Below, piece after piece: positions 23,935 through 35,009 of a DNA stretch of 64,000 nucleotides. Origin of the DNA: Dehalococcoidia bacterium. Lineage in GTDB: Bacteria > Chloroflexota > Dehalococcoidia > DSTF01 > WHTK01. The DNA lies in contig WHTK01000004.1 in assembly GCA_009377745.1 (NCBI GenBank), positions 1 to 64,000 of the forward strand, read 5' to 3'. The translations under genes and the position numbers were made by a program. The first letter of the stretch is position 1; every line of letters starts with the position of its first letter. The notes beneath the pieces were generated by a model. That model was not told the origin of the DNA, ran no database searches, and saw only the letters and a list, made by a program, of their open reading frames with translations.

Positions 23935-24363
23935 ATGAGCACCGAAGACACGCTGGCATCGGTTGAGCTGTTCCGGGACATCGAAAAAAACGACCTGGAG
24001 ACGCTGGCCAAGATCGTGGTCGAACGCGATTTCAAGCAGGGCGATGTGATCGTCAAAGAGGGCGAACCCGGCCTGGCGATGTACATCATCTCCAGGGGCA
24101 AGGCGGAGGTTGTGAAGGGCGCGGGCGGCAGCGAGCAGGTAATCGCGACTCTTGGCGCTGGCGACTTCTTCGGAGAGATGGCGCTGTTCGACGATTCGCC
24201 GCGCTTTGCCAGCGTGCGGGCGGTGGAGGACACGGATTGCCTCGTGATGTCGAAGTGGGACCTCAAGACGGCGTTCGTGGCGACGGACGGCCGCGTGGCG
24301 ATGGCGCTGCTGGCGGTGCTGGCGCGCCGGGTGCGCAGCCTCTCGGACGCGGCGACGCACTAG
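23935..24363 (+). CDS. Stand-alone cyclic-nucleotide-binding domain protein
   Basis: 142 residues from ATG 23935, which has GGGAGG upstream. A frame open to 23863 overlaps the promoter. The whole protein is one cNMP-binding beta-roll: FRDIEKNDLETLAKIVVERD, GDVIVKEGEPGLAMYIISRG and the phosphate-binding cassette GAGDFFGEMALFDDSPRFAS, ending in a helix (ALLAVLARRVRSLSDA). There is no C-terminal helix-turn-helix, so it is not a CRP-type transcription factor. It may sense cAMP or cGMP and act on a partner, or be a scaffold. Partner unknown. Confidence 0.87.
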   Translation: MSTEDTLASVELFRDIEKNDLETLAKIVVERDFKQGDVIVKEGEPGLAMYIISRGKAEVVKGAGGSEQVIATLGAGDFFGEMALFDDSPRFASVRAVEDTDCLVMSKWDLKTAFVATDGRVAMALLAVLARRVRSLSDAATH

Positions 24364-24392
24364 AGCTTAGTTACATCCCAGACTGATTGAGA

Positions 24393-24638
24393 ATGGCACC
24401 GACACTGCGCCAAAAACCAAGTCGGGGCATGACTCTCTTCTTGATAGCCGCAGTGATGCCCTCAACCGTCGTGATGTTCGCGATTCTTGCCGGCTTCTTC
24501 TACCTTGCCTGGTCAGCCGGTTGGATCGTCGGCCTGACATTCACCGTCCTAATGATCGGTATGGTGCTGGTGATGGGGAGGTTGACCCTTCAGCGAGTAA
24601 AGAAGATCCGTGATGCTCAGGCTAACAATCTAACCTGA
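24393..24638 (+). CDS. Small two-helix membrane protein
   Basis: 81 residues, starting at ATG 24393 (an in-frame TTG is 6 nt upstream). Two membrane helices are clear (MTLFLIAAVMPSTVVMFAIL and GWIVGLTFTVLMIGMVLVMG) with a basic C-terminal tail. Function unknown. It follows the cNMP-binding gene by 29 nt and is followed by a terminator, so the two probably share a transcript. No strong ribosome binding site. Confidence 0.55.
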   Translation: MAPTLRQKPSRGMTLFLIAAVMPSTVVMFAILAGFFYLAWSAGWIVGLTFTVLMIGMVLVMGRLTLQRVKKIRDAQANNLT

Positions 24639-24652
24639 TCCACTGATGGATA

Positions 24653-24686
24653 AAAGAGGGGCTTGGTATGAGCCACGCCCCTCTTT
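24653..24686. terminator. Bidirectional intrinsic terminator
   Basis: A 10-bp stem AAAGAGGGGC/GCCCCTCTTT (24653-24662 with 24677-24686) with a 14-nt loop. On the minus strand it is followed by TTTTATCC, and so terminates the pyruvate dehydrogenase operon. On the plus strand it closes the cNMP/membrane-protein unit. Confidence 0.75.
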
Positions 24687-24704
24687 GCGTCCAAGTTAGT
24701 TGCC

Positions 24705-26012
24705 CTAGAGCAGCATCATCCCCGGCGATTCCAGGAGCTGGCGCAGGGTCTGGAGGAAGCGGGCGCCATCGGCGCCGTCCGTGGCGCGGTGGTCGGCGGA
24801 GAGGATGACGTTCATCATCTGACGCACGACGACCTGGCCGTCGCGGATAACGGGTGTCTCCTTGACCGCGCCGACGCCGAGGACGCCGACCTGCGGCTGG
24901 GTGATGATAGCGGAGATCGTATCGATGCCGAAGCCACCGACGTTGGAGACGTTGAAGGTGGCGGCGGTGTACTCCTCCGGCTTGAGGGAGCCGCTGCGGG
25001 CCCGCTGGGCAACGTCGCGGGCCTCGATGGAGATCTGCTCCAGGCCCTTGTTGGCGGTATCGATGACGGCGGGGGCGACTAGGCCGTCGTCCAGGGCGAC
25101 GGCGATGCCGACGTTGACCTGGCTGTGGCGCTCGATATGGTCCTCGGCCCAGAAGGCGTTGAACTTGGGGTGCTGGACCAGGGTCCTGGCGGTCGCCAGG
25201 ATGACGATGTCGTTGACGCTGATCCGGCCCCGGTCGCCGAGGGCCTTGTTGACGGAGCTACGCAGGGCCATCAACTCGGTCATGTCGATATCGGCGCCGA
25301 GGTAGTAGTGGGGTACGTTCTGCTTCGATTCCTGGGTGCGCCGGGCGATGGTCTGACGCATGCGGCTGAGCGGGATGTTCTCGATCTCGTCGACGCCGGC
25401 AGGGGCAGCGCGAGTCATCGTCGCGGTGGCGGTCGCGGCCTGGGCCGGAGCTGCGGTGCGGGCAGCTTCGACATCGCGGCGGACGATGCGGCCGTCGGGA
25501 CCGGTGCCGTTGACGGTGGCGAGGTCGATGCCGAACTCCTCGGCCATGCGCCGCGCGACCGGAGAGGCGCGCAGGCGGCCATCGGCGCGGGCTGGAGCGG
25601 CAGGCGCAGCCTGAGCAGCCGTGGTGGCGGGAGGCGCGGAGGGGACCGGAGCGGCGCCCACGGGTTCCGGCGCAGGGGCGCTGGGGGCGGGCGCTGACTC
25701 AGGTGCGGGAGCCTGGGCCTCAGCCGCGGGGGCCGGAGCTGCGCCGCCGCCTTCATACTTGGCGATATCGTCGCTCGGGGCGGCAATGACGGCGATGATC
25801 GTGCCCACGGGGACGGTCTCGCCGTCCTTGTGGATCGCCTTGCGGAAGACACCGGCGCCGAAGGCCTCGATCTCGATGTTGGCCTTGTCGGTCTCGATCT
25901 CGGCGATGATCTCGCCACGGTTAACCTCATCACCCTCGGCTTTGCGCCAGTTGATGATGGTGCCTTCCTTCATGTCGGCGCCCATCTGGGGCATGACGAC
26001 TTCGGTAATCAT
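24705..26012 (-). CDS. pdhC: Pyruvate (2-oxoacid) dehydrogenase E2, dihydrolipoyl acyltransferase
   Basis: 435 residues from ATG 26012, with AGGAG about 8 nt upstream. Three parts in order: an N-terminal lipoyl domain with the lipoylated Lys in IAEIETDKANIEIEA; an Ala/Pro-rich linker of about 70 residues; a peripheral-subunit-binding domain (RASPVARRMAEEFGIDLATV); and the catalytic domain with the HXXXDG motif DHRATDG near the C-terminus. Forms the core of the complex with PdhA, PdhB and Lpd. A repeat-filled 169-bp gap separates it from pdhB. Acyl specificity (pyruvate versus branched-chain) is inferred from the operon. Confidence 0.94.
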   Translation of the reverse strand: MITEVVMPQMGADMKEGTIINWRKAEGDEVNRGEIIAEIETDKANIEIEAFGAGVFRKAIHKDGETVPVGTIIAVIAAPSDDIAKYEGGGAAPAPAAEAQAPAPESAPAPSAPAPEPVGAAPVPSAPPATTAAQAAPAAPARADGRLRASPVARRMAEEFGIDLATVNGTGPDGRIVRRDVEAARTAAPAQAATATATMTRAAPAGVDEIENIPLSRMRQTIARRTQESKQNVPHYYLGADIDMTELMALRSSVNKALGDRGRISVNDIVILATARTLVQHPKFNAFWAEDHIERHSQVNVGIAVALDDGLVAPAVIDTANKGLEQISIEARDVAQRARSGSLKPEEYTAATFNVSNVGGFGIDTISAIITQPQVGVLGVGAVKETPVIRDGQVVVRQMMNVILSADHRATDGADGARFLQTLRQLLESPGMMLL

Positions 26013-26093
26013 GTGACGTCTCCTACCAGGATGGTACCAGGGGCTGCGCACCGCTCTCGCGCTGCTCCGCCCGGTTTAAGGTGGGGAATTGCC

Positions 26094-26134
26094 GAGGAGA
26101 TACTCCTCGAACTCCCCGTCTGGGGCTCTGCCCC
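26094..26134. repeat. Double hairpin in the pdhB-pdhC gap
   Basis: GAGGAG-ATA-CTCCTC (26094-26108) is followed by GGGGC-TCT-GCCCC (26122-26134). The intervening GAACTCCCCG resembles AAACTCCCCGGCAGGGGC near 14524-14541, suggesting a dispersed repeat family. It could attenuate or stabilise pdhC mRNA. Confidence 0.55.
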
Positions 26135-26181
26135 GGTACCCCGCTCGCGCATATTCATTACTGCCGTGGCAGCGGTGGTGT

Positions 26182-27153
26182 CTAGAACAGGGCCCGGACC
26201 GCTTCGACGACCTGTTCTCCGGTGGGGAGGGCGGCCACTTCGAGCGGCATGGAGTAGGGCATTGGCACCTCCACACCGGCAACGCGGCCGACGGGCGCGT
26301 CTAGGTAGTCGAAGGCTTCTTCCTGGATGATGGCGGCGATCTCAGCGCCGAAGCCACCGAAGCGCCAGGCATGCTCAACGACGACGCAGCGGCCTGTCTT
26401 CTTCACCGACTCGAGGATCGCCTCCTTGTCGAGAGGCCGCAGGGTACGCAGGTCGATGACCTCGGCGTCGATGTCTTCCTGGGCCAGCAGCTCGCCGGCC
26501 TTCGTAGCCTCGATCACGCTGCCGGAGTAACCGATGATGGTAACGTCCTTGCCTTGGCGTGCGATGCGAGCCTTGCCGAAGGGGACGTAATACTCGCCCT
26601 CCGGGACCTCCCCCTTCATGCCGTAGCTGGCGGTGTTCTCAATGAAGATGACCGGGTTTTCGTCGCGCATGGCGGTCTTGAGCAGGCCCTTGGAGTCGGC
26701 CGGGTTGGAGGGCACGGCGACCTTGAGGCCGGGGACGTGGGCGAACCAGCCCTCGATGCTGTGGGAGTGCTGGGCGCCGACGGAAAGGCGGGCGCCGCTG
26801 GCCATGCGAATGACGACAGGCACGCTGACCTGGCCGCCGAACATGTAGTGGATCTTGGAGGCGCTGTTGATGATCTGGTCCAGCGCCAGGAAGCTGAAGT
26901 TGATCGTCATGATCTCGACGATGGGCCGGAGGCCGGCCATGGCGGCGCCGATGCCGGCGCCGACGAAGCCGAGCTCGCTGATCGGCGTGTCGATGATGCG
27001 ATCGGGACCGAACTCTTCGAGCAGGCCCTTGGAGACGCCGTATGCGCCACCGTAGGGGCCGACATCCTCGCCCATGAGGATGACGCGCTCGTTGGCCAGC
27101 ATCTCCTCGCGGATGGCCTCACGCAGGGCTTCGCGGATCAGCATCTCAGGCAT
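26182..27153 (-). CDS. pdhB: Pyruvate (2-oxoacid) dehydrogenase E1, beta subunit
   Basis: 323 residues. Transketolase-pyrimidine domain with RVILMGEDVGPYGGAYGVSK and the TPP-activating Glu in FVGAGIGAAMAGLRPIVEIM, then the C-terminal domain (GKDVTIIGYSGSVIEATKAG; VVEHAWRFGGFGAEIAA). Forms an alpha2beta2 E1 with PdhA, which overlaps it by 8 nt. Alternative substrates are acetoin or branched-chain 2-oxoacids; linkage to lipA/lipB and lpd favours a central 2-oxoacid dehydrogenase. Confidence 0.94.
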   Translation of the reverse strand: MPEMLIREALREAIREEMLANERVILMGEDVGPYGGAYGVSKGLLEEFGPDRIIDTPISELGFVGAGIGAAMAGLRPIVEIMTINFSFLALDQIINSASKIHYMFGGQVSVPVVIRMASGARLSVGAQHSHSIEGWFAHVPGLKVAVPSNPADSKGLLKTAMRDENPVIFIENTASYGMKGEVPEGEYYVPFGKARIARQGKDVTIIGYSGSVIEATKAGELLAQEDIDAEVIDLRTLRPLDKEAILESVKKTGRCVVVEHAWRFGGFGAEIAAIIQEEAFDYLDAPVGRVAGVEVPMPYSMPLEVAALPTGEQVVEAVRALF

Positions 27154-28174
27154 CGAGCGGGCCCTCCGTCTGGAGGTTGTCCAGCGGCGAAGGGGCGTAC
27201 ATGTGGTTGGTGAGGGTTGAGACGTCCGGGAAGGGACTCTCGTCGGCGAAGCGCGCGGCCTCTTCGACTTCCTCTTCGACTTTCTTCCAGACGACCTCGA
27301 TCTCTCCCTGGTTGAACATGCCGCCCTGGATCAGAGCGTCGGAGAAGGTCTTGATCGGGTCGTTCTGGCGCCAGTGATCCACCTCGCTCTTGTCGCGGTA
27401 GAGCTCCGGGTCGGCCATGGAGTGGCCACGGAAGCGGTAGGTGATGGCTTCGAGGAAGTAAGGGCCTTCGCCGCGGCGGATCAGCTGCAGCGCCTGCTCG
27501 GTCTTCTTCGCCACTTCGATGACGTCCATGCCATCGACCTGCTCGGAGCGGATGCCGTAGGCCTCGGCGCGCTTGTAGATGTCAGTGCTGGCGGAGACGC
27601 GGGACATAGCCGTGCCCATGCCGTAGAAGTTGTTCTCGCAGAGGAAGAGCACCGGCAGCTTCCAGACGGCGGCCAGGTTGAGCGCTTCGTGGAAGGCGCC
27701 TTCGTTGACCGCGCCGTCGCCGAGGATGGAGACGGTGACTGCATCGGTGCCGAGGTGCTTCTGGGCGAGGGCGGTGCCGCAAGCAAGCGGCATGTGGCCG
27801 GCGACGATGGCGTAGCCGCCCATGAAGCGCTTGCTGATATCGAAGATGTGCATGGACCCGCCCAGACCGCGGCTGACGCCCGTGGCCTTGCCAAACAGCT
27901 CCGCCATGATCGCTTTCGGGTCCAGGCCGCGGGCGATGGCCTGGCCGTGCTCACGGTAGTGGCTGTAGATGTAGTCATCCGCGCGCAGGCGGGAAATGAC
28001 GCCGACGCCGACCGCTTCCTGCCCGATGTAGAGATGGAGGAAGCCCCTGATCTTGCCACGGGCGTACATTTCCGCGGCCTTCTCTTCGAAGCGGCGGATT
28101 AGGATCATCTGGTAGAGGAGCTTACCGAGCTCCTCCTTGGAGATGGACGCTAGGGATCGTTCTGAAACAACCAA
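27146..28174 (-). CDS. pdhA: Pyruvate (2-oxoacid) dehydrogenase E1, alpha subunit
   Basis: 342 residues. TPP-binding motif GDGAVNEGAFHEALNLAA ending in CENN, preceded by GGSMHIFDISKRFMGGYAIV, which carries the conserved His region, and followed by TYRFRGHSMADPELYRDKSE, the phosphorylation-loop-like segment. TTG start at 28174 with GAGG upstream; no ATG fits the conserved N-terminus. Decarboxylates the 2-oxoacid and passes the acyl group to PdhC. Confidence 0.94.
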   Translation of the reverse strand: MVVSERSLASISKEELGKLLYQMILIRRFEEKAAEMYARGKIRGFLHLYIGQEAVGVGVISRLRADDYIYSHYREHGQAIARGLDPKAIMAELFGKATGVSRGLGGSMHIFDISKRFMGGYAIVAGHMPLACGTALAQKHLGTDAVTVSILGDGAVNEGAFHEALNLAAVWKLPVLFLCENNFYGMGTAMSRVSASTDIYKRAEAYGIRSEQVDGMDVIEVAKKTEQALQLIRRGEGPYFLEAITYRFRGHSMADPELYRDKSEVDHWRQNDPIKTFSDALIQGGMFNQGEIEVVWKKVEEEVEEAARFADESPFPDVSTLTNHMYAPSPLDNLQTEGPLDA

Positions 28175-28227
28175 CTTGACCTCGGGCTTTCTCAGGTCGT
28201 CTGACCTAATCCAGTCTCGATTACACC

Positions 28228-30593
<2,366 letters not shown>

Positions 30594-30604
<11 letters not shown>

Positions 30605-31310
30605 GGGTGAGGACGAGATCCCTAGACTCGTTAAAGGTGGCCGGGTCGGGCATGCTGGCATACAGGCATTCTGGCTGGTAGTCAAAAACGGTTGCAAAGG
30701 AGTCGATGAGGGCGTCCTCGACGGCTGCGAGGCCAGGGGTGAAGCCGAGCTCACGGGCCAGGGACGTGACGCCGGCGTTGGCGATGCCGCAGGGGACGAT
30801 GGCCTGGAACCAGGCAAGGTCGGTCTCGACGTTGAGGGCGAAGCCGTGCAGGCTGACGCCGCCCTGGACACGGACGCCGATGGCGCCGATCTTGTCGCCG
30901 CCGAGCCAGACGCCGGGGCGCCCGGTGACGCGCTCGGAAGTGAGGCCGAAGCGGGCGAGGGTGAGGATCAGGGTCTCTTCGAGGCCGCGGACGTAGTCGA
31001 CGGGGCCGAGGGCGCGCCGCTTGAGGCTGATGATCGGGTAGCCGACGATCTGGCCGGGGCCGTGAAACGTGACGTCGCCGCCGCGGTCGCTCTCGATGAC
31101 CTCGGCGCCGCGCAGCCGCAGGTCTTCGGCATCTACAAGGAGATTGTCTGGGCGGACACGGCGTCCGAAGGTGAAGACCGGCGAATGCTGAAGCAGCGCC
31201 AGGGCGTCAGGAGCGCCCGCGCGTACGTCATTAGCGGTTTCGGTCTGCCAGTTCCAGGCCACGTGATAGTCGACCTGGGGGAAGCGGAAGACGCGGAGGG
31301 AACGGCTCAA
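30594..31310 (-). CDS. lipB: Octanoyl-[ACP]:protein N-octanoyltransferase
   Basis: 238 residues. RGGDVTFHGPGQIVGYPI is the family signature, the catalytic Lys lies in GDKIGAIGVRV and the acyl-thioester Cys in PCGIANAGVTSL. TTG start at 31310 with AGGAG 5 nt upstream. First gene of lipB-lipA-lpd-pdhA-pdhB-pdhC. A TATGAT hexamer (minus strand, 31355-31350) could be its -10, but the -35 is poor. Confidence 0.94.
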
Positions 31311-31402
31311 GCTGGCTCCTTAATGGGATTGGGGCCTCACCAGAATCGTATCATAGCTACCCGCCTGGTCGCAGGCGATGCGGGTCTGCCCGTACAGGTA
31401 GA

Positions 31403-31855
31403 TCAGGGACCGGTGCTGATTGAGGCGACGAACTTGGGCGGCGTCTCCAGGGTGCGGTGGACCGGGCAGCGGCCGGCGATTTCCAGGAGGCGGGCCCGCT
31501 GCTCCTCGGTGAGATCGCCGCGGACCGAGAGGCTGGTGCGGATGACATCGATGCGGGCGTTGCCGGCATTAGCGATCTCATCGTCGGTACACTCGGCGCA
31601 GTCGGCGGGGTGGACCTTCTCGTGCGAAAGGTGGACGGAGATTTCGTAGACCGGCCACTCTTTGCGGCGGGCGTACATCAGCGCCGTTATTGCCATGCAG
31701 CCGCCGAGCGCGGAGAGCAGCAACTCGTACGGCGAAGGGCCGAGGTCGTTGCCGTCGTTATCGAGGGGCTCATCGGCGTACCAGGCATGACGGCCGTCAT
31801 TGATCATCATCGTGTAGTTGTAGTCCGGCAGGGATTGGACGGTGACGGTCTTCAT
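31403..31855 (-). CDS. OsmC-family protein
   Basis: 150 residues. The two conserved cysteines are in SALGGCMAITALMYARRK and GRCPVHRTL, with the charged helix between them. OsmC proteins reduce organic hydroperoxides; related YhfA-like members are of unknown role. It overlaps the upstream amidohydrolase by 4 nt, an unexplained pairing. No signal peptide, so cytoplasmic. Confidence 0.9.
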   Translation of the reverse strand: MKTVTVQSLPDYNYTMMINDGRHAWYADEPLDNDGNDLGPSPYELLLSALGGCMAITALMYARRKEWPVYEISVHLSHEKVHPADCAECTDDEIANAGNARIDVIRTSLSVRGDLTEEQRARLLEIAGRCPVHRTLETPPKFVASISTGP

Positions 31856-32871
31856 GGCATCTTGTCCGGGATGAGGCCGAGAAGCGCCATGGCGTTACCG
31901 GCGTAGATCTTCTCCTTGTCGGCGTCCGAGAGTCCCAGCTCTTCGATCGAGCGGATGGCTTCGCGAATGAACATGGGGCCGCCCTCGGGGTCGAAGGGGC
32001 AGTCGCTGGCGAAGACGACGTGATCGGCGCCGAAGAAATCGAGGCCGCAGCGCAGGGCCGGGGTGGAGCCGCCGAGCACGGTATCACCGTAGAAGCGGCG
32101 GAACATGTCGAGCAGGGATTCGTTGGCGTAACGGTCGCGCAGGGCGGAGTAGTCCTCGTCGGCGGTGCGGCTGCCGATCTGGGCCCAGAGAGTCTCGGCG
32201 CGGCCGGAGAAGAAGGGCAGCATGCCGCCGCAGTGGTGGGTGACAACGCGGAGGCCGGGCAGCCTATCGAGGAGGCCGGAGAAGACAAGACGCGACATGG
32301 CGGCGGTGGTCTCGTAGGGCCAGCCCATGACCTGCCAGATCTCGTAGCGCGATTTCGGCTCCGTCTTGTAGTCGCTGAAGCCGGCGTTGCGGGCGGGGTG
32401 CATCCAGACGGCGAGCCCGTGATGGTTGACGGCGCGTTCGAGGATGGGGAAGAACTCGGGCTCGTCCAGAGGGCGGTCGTTGACGTTGGTGAAGGTCTGG
32501 ACACCGCGCGCACCCAGCTTCTCGACGGCGCGGTCCATCTCGGTCAAGGCGGTAGCGGGGTCGTTCCAGGGTAGGGAGGCGACGAAGGCGGGGAAGCGCT
32601 GAGGCCAGCGGGCGCAAATCTCGGCCATGGCGTCGTTGGCGGTGCGAGCGTATTCGACGGCGAGGTCGCCGAAGGCCTCCGGCGGCGGATTGGAAAGCGT
32701 CAACACCTGCTGAAGATCGGGCCACTGCCCGAGCATTTCGACGCGGGCCTCGATATCCCAGAGGATGCGGATATTCGACATGCGCTTGACGAGGCCCTGA
32801 TCGCTGAGGTTGGCCTGGAGCAGGTCAAGGCAGGCCTTAGGTATGACGTGGTTAAAGAGGTCGATTTTCAT
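31852..32871 (-). CDS. Amidohydrolase-2 family protein (ACMSD/resorcylate-decarboxylase-like)
   Basis: 339 residues, TIM-barrel metal enzyme of the amidohydrolase_2 group. The N-terminal metal motif, usually HXH, reads DLFNHVIPK here, so only one of its two histidines is present. Other ligand positions look intact: VWMHPARN, VVTHHCGGMLPFF and FASDCPFDPEGG. Members decarboxylate or hydrolyse aromatic or 2-keto acids; the substrate here is unknown. Overlaps the OsmC gene by 4 nt; HAD gene 30 nt upstream. Confidence 0.87.
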   Translation of the reverse strand: MKIDLFNHVIPKACLDLLQANLSDQGLVKRMSNIRILWDIEARVEMLGQWPDLQQVLTLSNPPPEAFGDLAVEYARTANDAMAEICARWPQRFPAFVASLPWNDPATALTEMDRAVEKLGARGVQTFTNVNDRPLDEPEFFPILERAVNHHGLAVWMHPARNAGFSDYKTEPKSRYEIWQVMGWPYETTAAMSRLVFSGLLDRLPGLRVVTHHCGGMLPFFSGRAETLWAQIGSRTADEDYSALRDRYANESLLDMFRRFYGDTVLGGSTPALRCGLDFFGADHVVFASDCPFDPEGGPMFIREAIRSIEELGLSDADKEKIYAGNAMALLGLIPDKMP

Positions 32872-32901
32872 GCTGACTCCCGCCTCGAATGATACAGGCA
32901 G

Positions 32902-33564
32902 CTAGGCGAGGTTGAGGAAGGCCGGGAGCTGGCCAGCGGAGGCCAGGGTGGCGATGGGCTTGAAGGGCGCGAACTCGTCGGCTGTTGTTGGACCAGTGAG
33001 GACGGCGACGAAGCCGACGCCGGCCCGGTGGGCCGTCTCGGCGTCGATGACGGTGTCGCCCACGTAGAGAGTCGCGTTGGGCTTGGCGTTGAGGCGCTCG
33101 ATGGCGAGGAGGAGGCCGCGGGGATCGGGTTTGAAGTCGGGCAGATCGTCACCGCCGAGGATGGCGTCGAAGAGAGACAGGAGACCCTCGGCGCGAAGTA
33201 CGTCCTCGACGCGATGGCGGAGCTTCTGAGAGACGATCCCGAGCTTGAGGCCGGATGAGCGGAGGGCGCGCAAGGTCTCCGGGACGCCATCGATGATCCG
33301 CGTCAGCCCGGTCATCACCTCGTCGGCGTGCTGCTGGTAGGCGCTGAGGTAGTCGTCCAGCTTATCGAGGTGGTCCCGGCCGTGGAGCCGCAGGAAGACC
33401 TCCGGCAGCGGTGTGCCGATGGTGGGCGCTACGGCCTCGGCAGGCGGCGGCTGCAGCCCTGACTGCCGAGAGGCAAAGGCGTGGCAGTGGACGAATGCCG
33501 GTGTCGAGTCGACGAGCGTCAGGTCAAAGTCGAAGACGATGGCGGCAGGCAGGGGTTGGATCAA
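32902..33564 (-). CDS. HAD-superfamily hydrolase (phosphoglycolate-phosphatase-like)
   Basis: 220 residues. Motif I is AIVFDFDLTLVDSTPAF (Leu instead of the usual Gly after the second Asp), motif II LGIVSQKLRH, and motifs III/IV DFKPDPRGLL with YVGDTVIDAETAHRAG. A helical cap domain lies between motifs I and II. TTG start at 33564, with a G-rich stretch upstream. Likely a phosphatase of small phosphorylated metabolites; substrate unknown. Confidence 0.87.
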   Translation of the reverse strand: MIQPLPAAIVFDFDLTLVDSTPAFVHCHAFASRQSGLQPPPAEAVAPTIGTPLPEVFLRLHGRDHLDKLDDYLSAYQQHADEVMTGLTRIIDGVPETLRALRSSGLKLGIVSQKLRHRVEDVLRAEGLLSLFDAILGGDDLPDFKPDPRGLLLAIERLNAKPNATLYVGDTVIDAETAHRAGVGFVAVLTGPTTADEFAPFKPIATLASAGQLPAFLNLA

Positions 33565-33584
33565 GGACGCCCCTTTTCCCAGTA

Positions 33585-33612
33585 CCCCAGCCTGAAGGCT
33601 GGGGCATGAGGA
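33585..33612 (+). repeat. Interspersed hairpin repeat, copy B
   Basis: CCCCAGCC-(4 nt)-GGCTGGGG plus CATGAGGA, matching the copy at 17001-17029. It lies between the amidase stop and the HAD start, the same relative position as copy A between GT4 and GT2. Confidence 0.75.
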
Positions 33613-33650
33613 ACCTGGCTCAGGTGGCCTGATGGCATGCAGGACAGTGC

Positions 33651-34970
33651 TTAAGCACCTAGGGCCGGCTCGGCGTGGAAGTCGAGGAGGTTTTCGACCC
33701 AGGCGGCGGCGCTGAGGAGCTGCGCTTCGGCGAAGGGGCCTGCCATGAGCTGCACCGAGAGCGGCAGGCCGTTGGCAGCGAGGCCGCTGGGCAGGGCGAT
33801 GGCGGGCAGGCCGGTGAAGCTGGCCGGAGCGTTGAACAGCGGCGGGCCGGTAGAAGTGAGCCCGAGGGGAGCGGTGCCGACGGAGGCTGGAAAGAGGAGG
33901 ACGTCGTAGCCGGGGAGGATGGTGGTAAGGGCGCGGCGCAGGTCCTGGTAGGCTGAGCGCGCGGCGATGAAATCGACGGCGGTGACGGCGAGGCCGGCCT
34001 CGATGTGGCGGCTGATGATCGGCGGGTACTCCTCCTTGTGGCGGGAGTAGGGTCGAAAACGGACGGCGGCGGTCTCGGCGCGGAAGAGCGGCTGACCGAG
34101 GTCGGTGATCTCCTGAGCGCTCGCGGGCATTTCGACTTCCGTGACCCGGGCGCCGGCGGCGGCGAGGCGCTCGGCTACGGCATCGATGTGTCGCGCAACC
34201 TCGTCATCCGCGACGCCGTGGTAAAACTTCGTAGCCAGGCCGATGCGGGGCCTTAAGTTGGGGTTGGCGGCAGCCGCGACATAGTCGTCGACCGGCCGGT
34301 CGATGGAGTAAGGGTCGGCGGCGTCAAAGCCGGCGAGGACGCTGAGGGCGAGGGTGGTATCGGCGACAGAGCGGCTGAAGATGCCAATGTGGTCGAAGCT
34401 GGGCGCGAGGGGAAAGACGCCGGCGGCGCTGATGCGGCCGTGGCTGGGCTTGAAGCCTACGACGCCGCAATAGGCCGCGGGTCTCAGGGTGGAGCCCACG
34501 GTCTGGGAGCCGAGCGCCAGGGGGATCATGCCGGCGGCGACACCGGCCGCTGAGCCGCTGGAGGAGCCGCCGGGCGTGTGGTCCAGGTTCCAGGGGTTGC
34601 GGGTGGGGGCGGGGTCCTGCATGGCGAAGGCAGTTGTGTGCGTCTTGCCGAGGATGATCGCGCCGGCCGCGCGCAGCCGGGCGACGGCGGCGCTGTCGGT
34701 GTCTGGGTTGTAGTGGGCGTAGGGGCCGGCGCCGAGTCGCGTCGGTAGGCCGGCGACATCGAAAATGTCCTTGATGCCGACTGGCACGCCGGCCAGGGGT
34801 CCGGCCGGGGCGCCCTCGCTGGCGGCGCGGAGGGCGCCTTCGCGGTCGACTTCAACCCAGGCCTTGATCTCGGAGTCCAGGGCGTCGATGCGGGCGAGGG
34901 CGGCCTCAACGGCCGCGGACGTGGAGCCGCCGTGACGGACCGAAGCGGCGATCTCGGTTACGGACTGCAT
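33651..34970 (-). CDS. Amidase-signature family hydrolase
   Basis: 439 residues. The Ser-cisSer-Lys triad is visible: Lys in VGIKDIFDVAG, the Gly/Ser-rich HTPGGSSSGSAAGVAAG, and the nucleophile Ser in GSQTVGSTLRPAAYCGVVGF, where Q and V replace the usual D/G of GatA-type enzymes. Hydrolyses an amide of unknown identity. It is not likely to be GatA, since no gatB or gatC is near and the motif differs. Monocistronic or first gene before HAD. Confidence 0.9.
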   Translation of the reverse strand: MQSVTEIAASVRHGGSTSAAVEAALARIDALDSEIKAWVEVDREGALRAASEGAPAGPLAGVPVGIKDIFDVAGLPTRLGAGPYAHYNPDTDSAAVARLRAAGAIILGKTHTTAFAMQDPAPTRNPWNLDHTPGGSSSGSAAGVAAGMIPLALGSQTVGSTLRPAAYCGVVGFKPSHGRISAAGVFPLAPSFDHIGIFSRSVADTTLALSVLAGFDAADPYSIDRPVDDYVAAAANPNLRPRIGLATKFYHGVADDEVARHIDAVAERLAAAGARVTEVEMPASAQEITDLGQPLFRAETAAVRFRPYSRHKEEYPPIISRHIEAGLAVTAVDFIAARSAYQDLRRALTTILPGYDVLLFPASVGTAPLGLTSTGPPLFNAPASFTGLPAIALPSGLAANGLPLSVQLMAGPFAEAQLLSAAAWVENLLDFHAEPALGA

Positions 34971-35009
34971 GAGCCGAGTCTACACGGCGCCAGGGAGCTT
35001 CTCCAGCCC

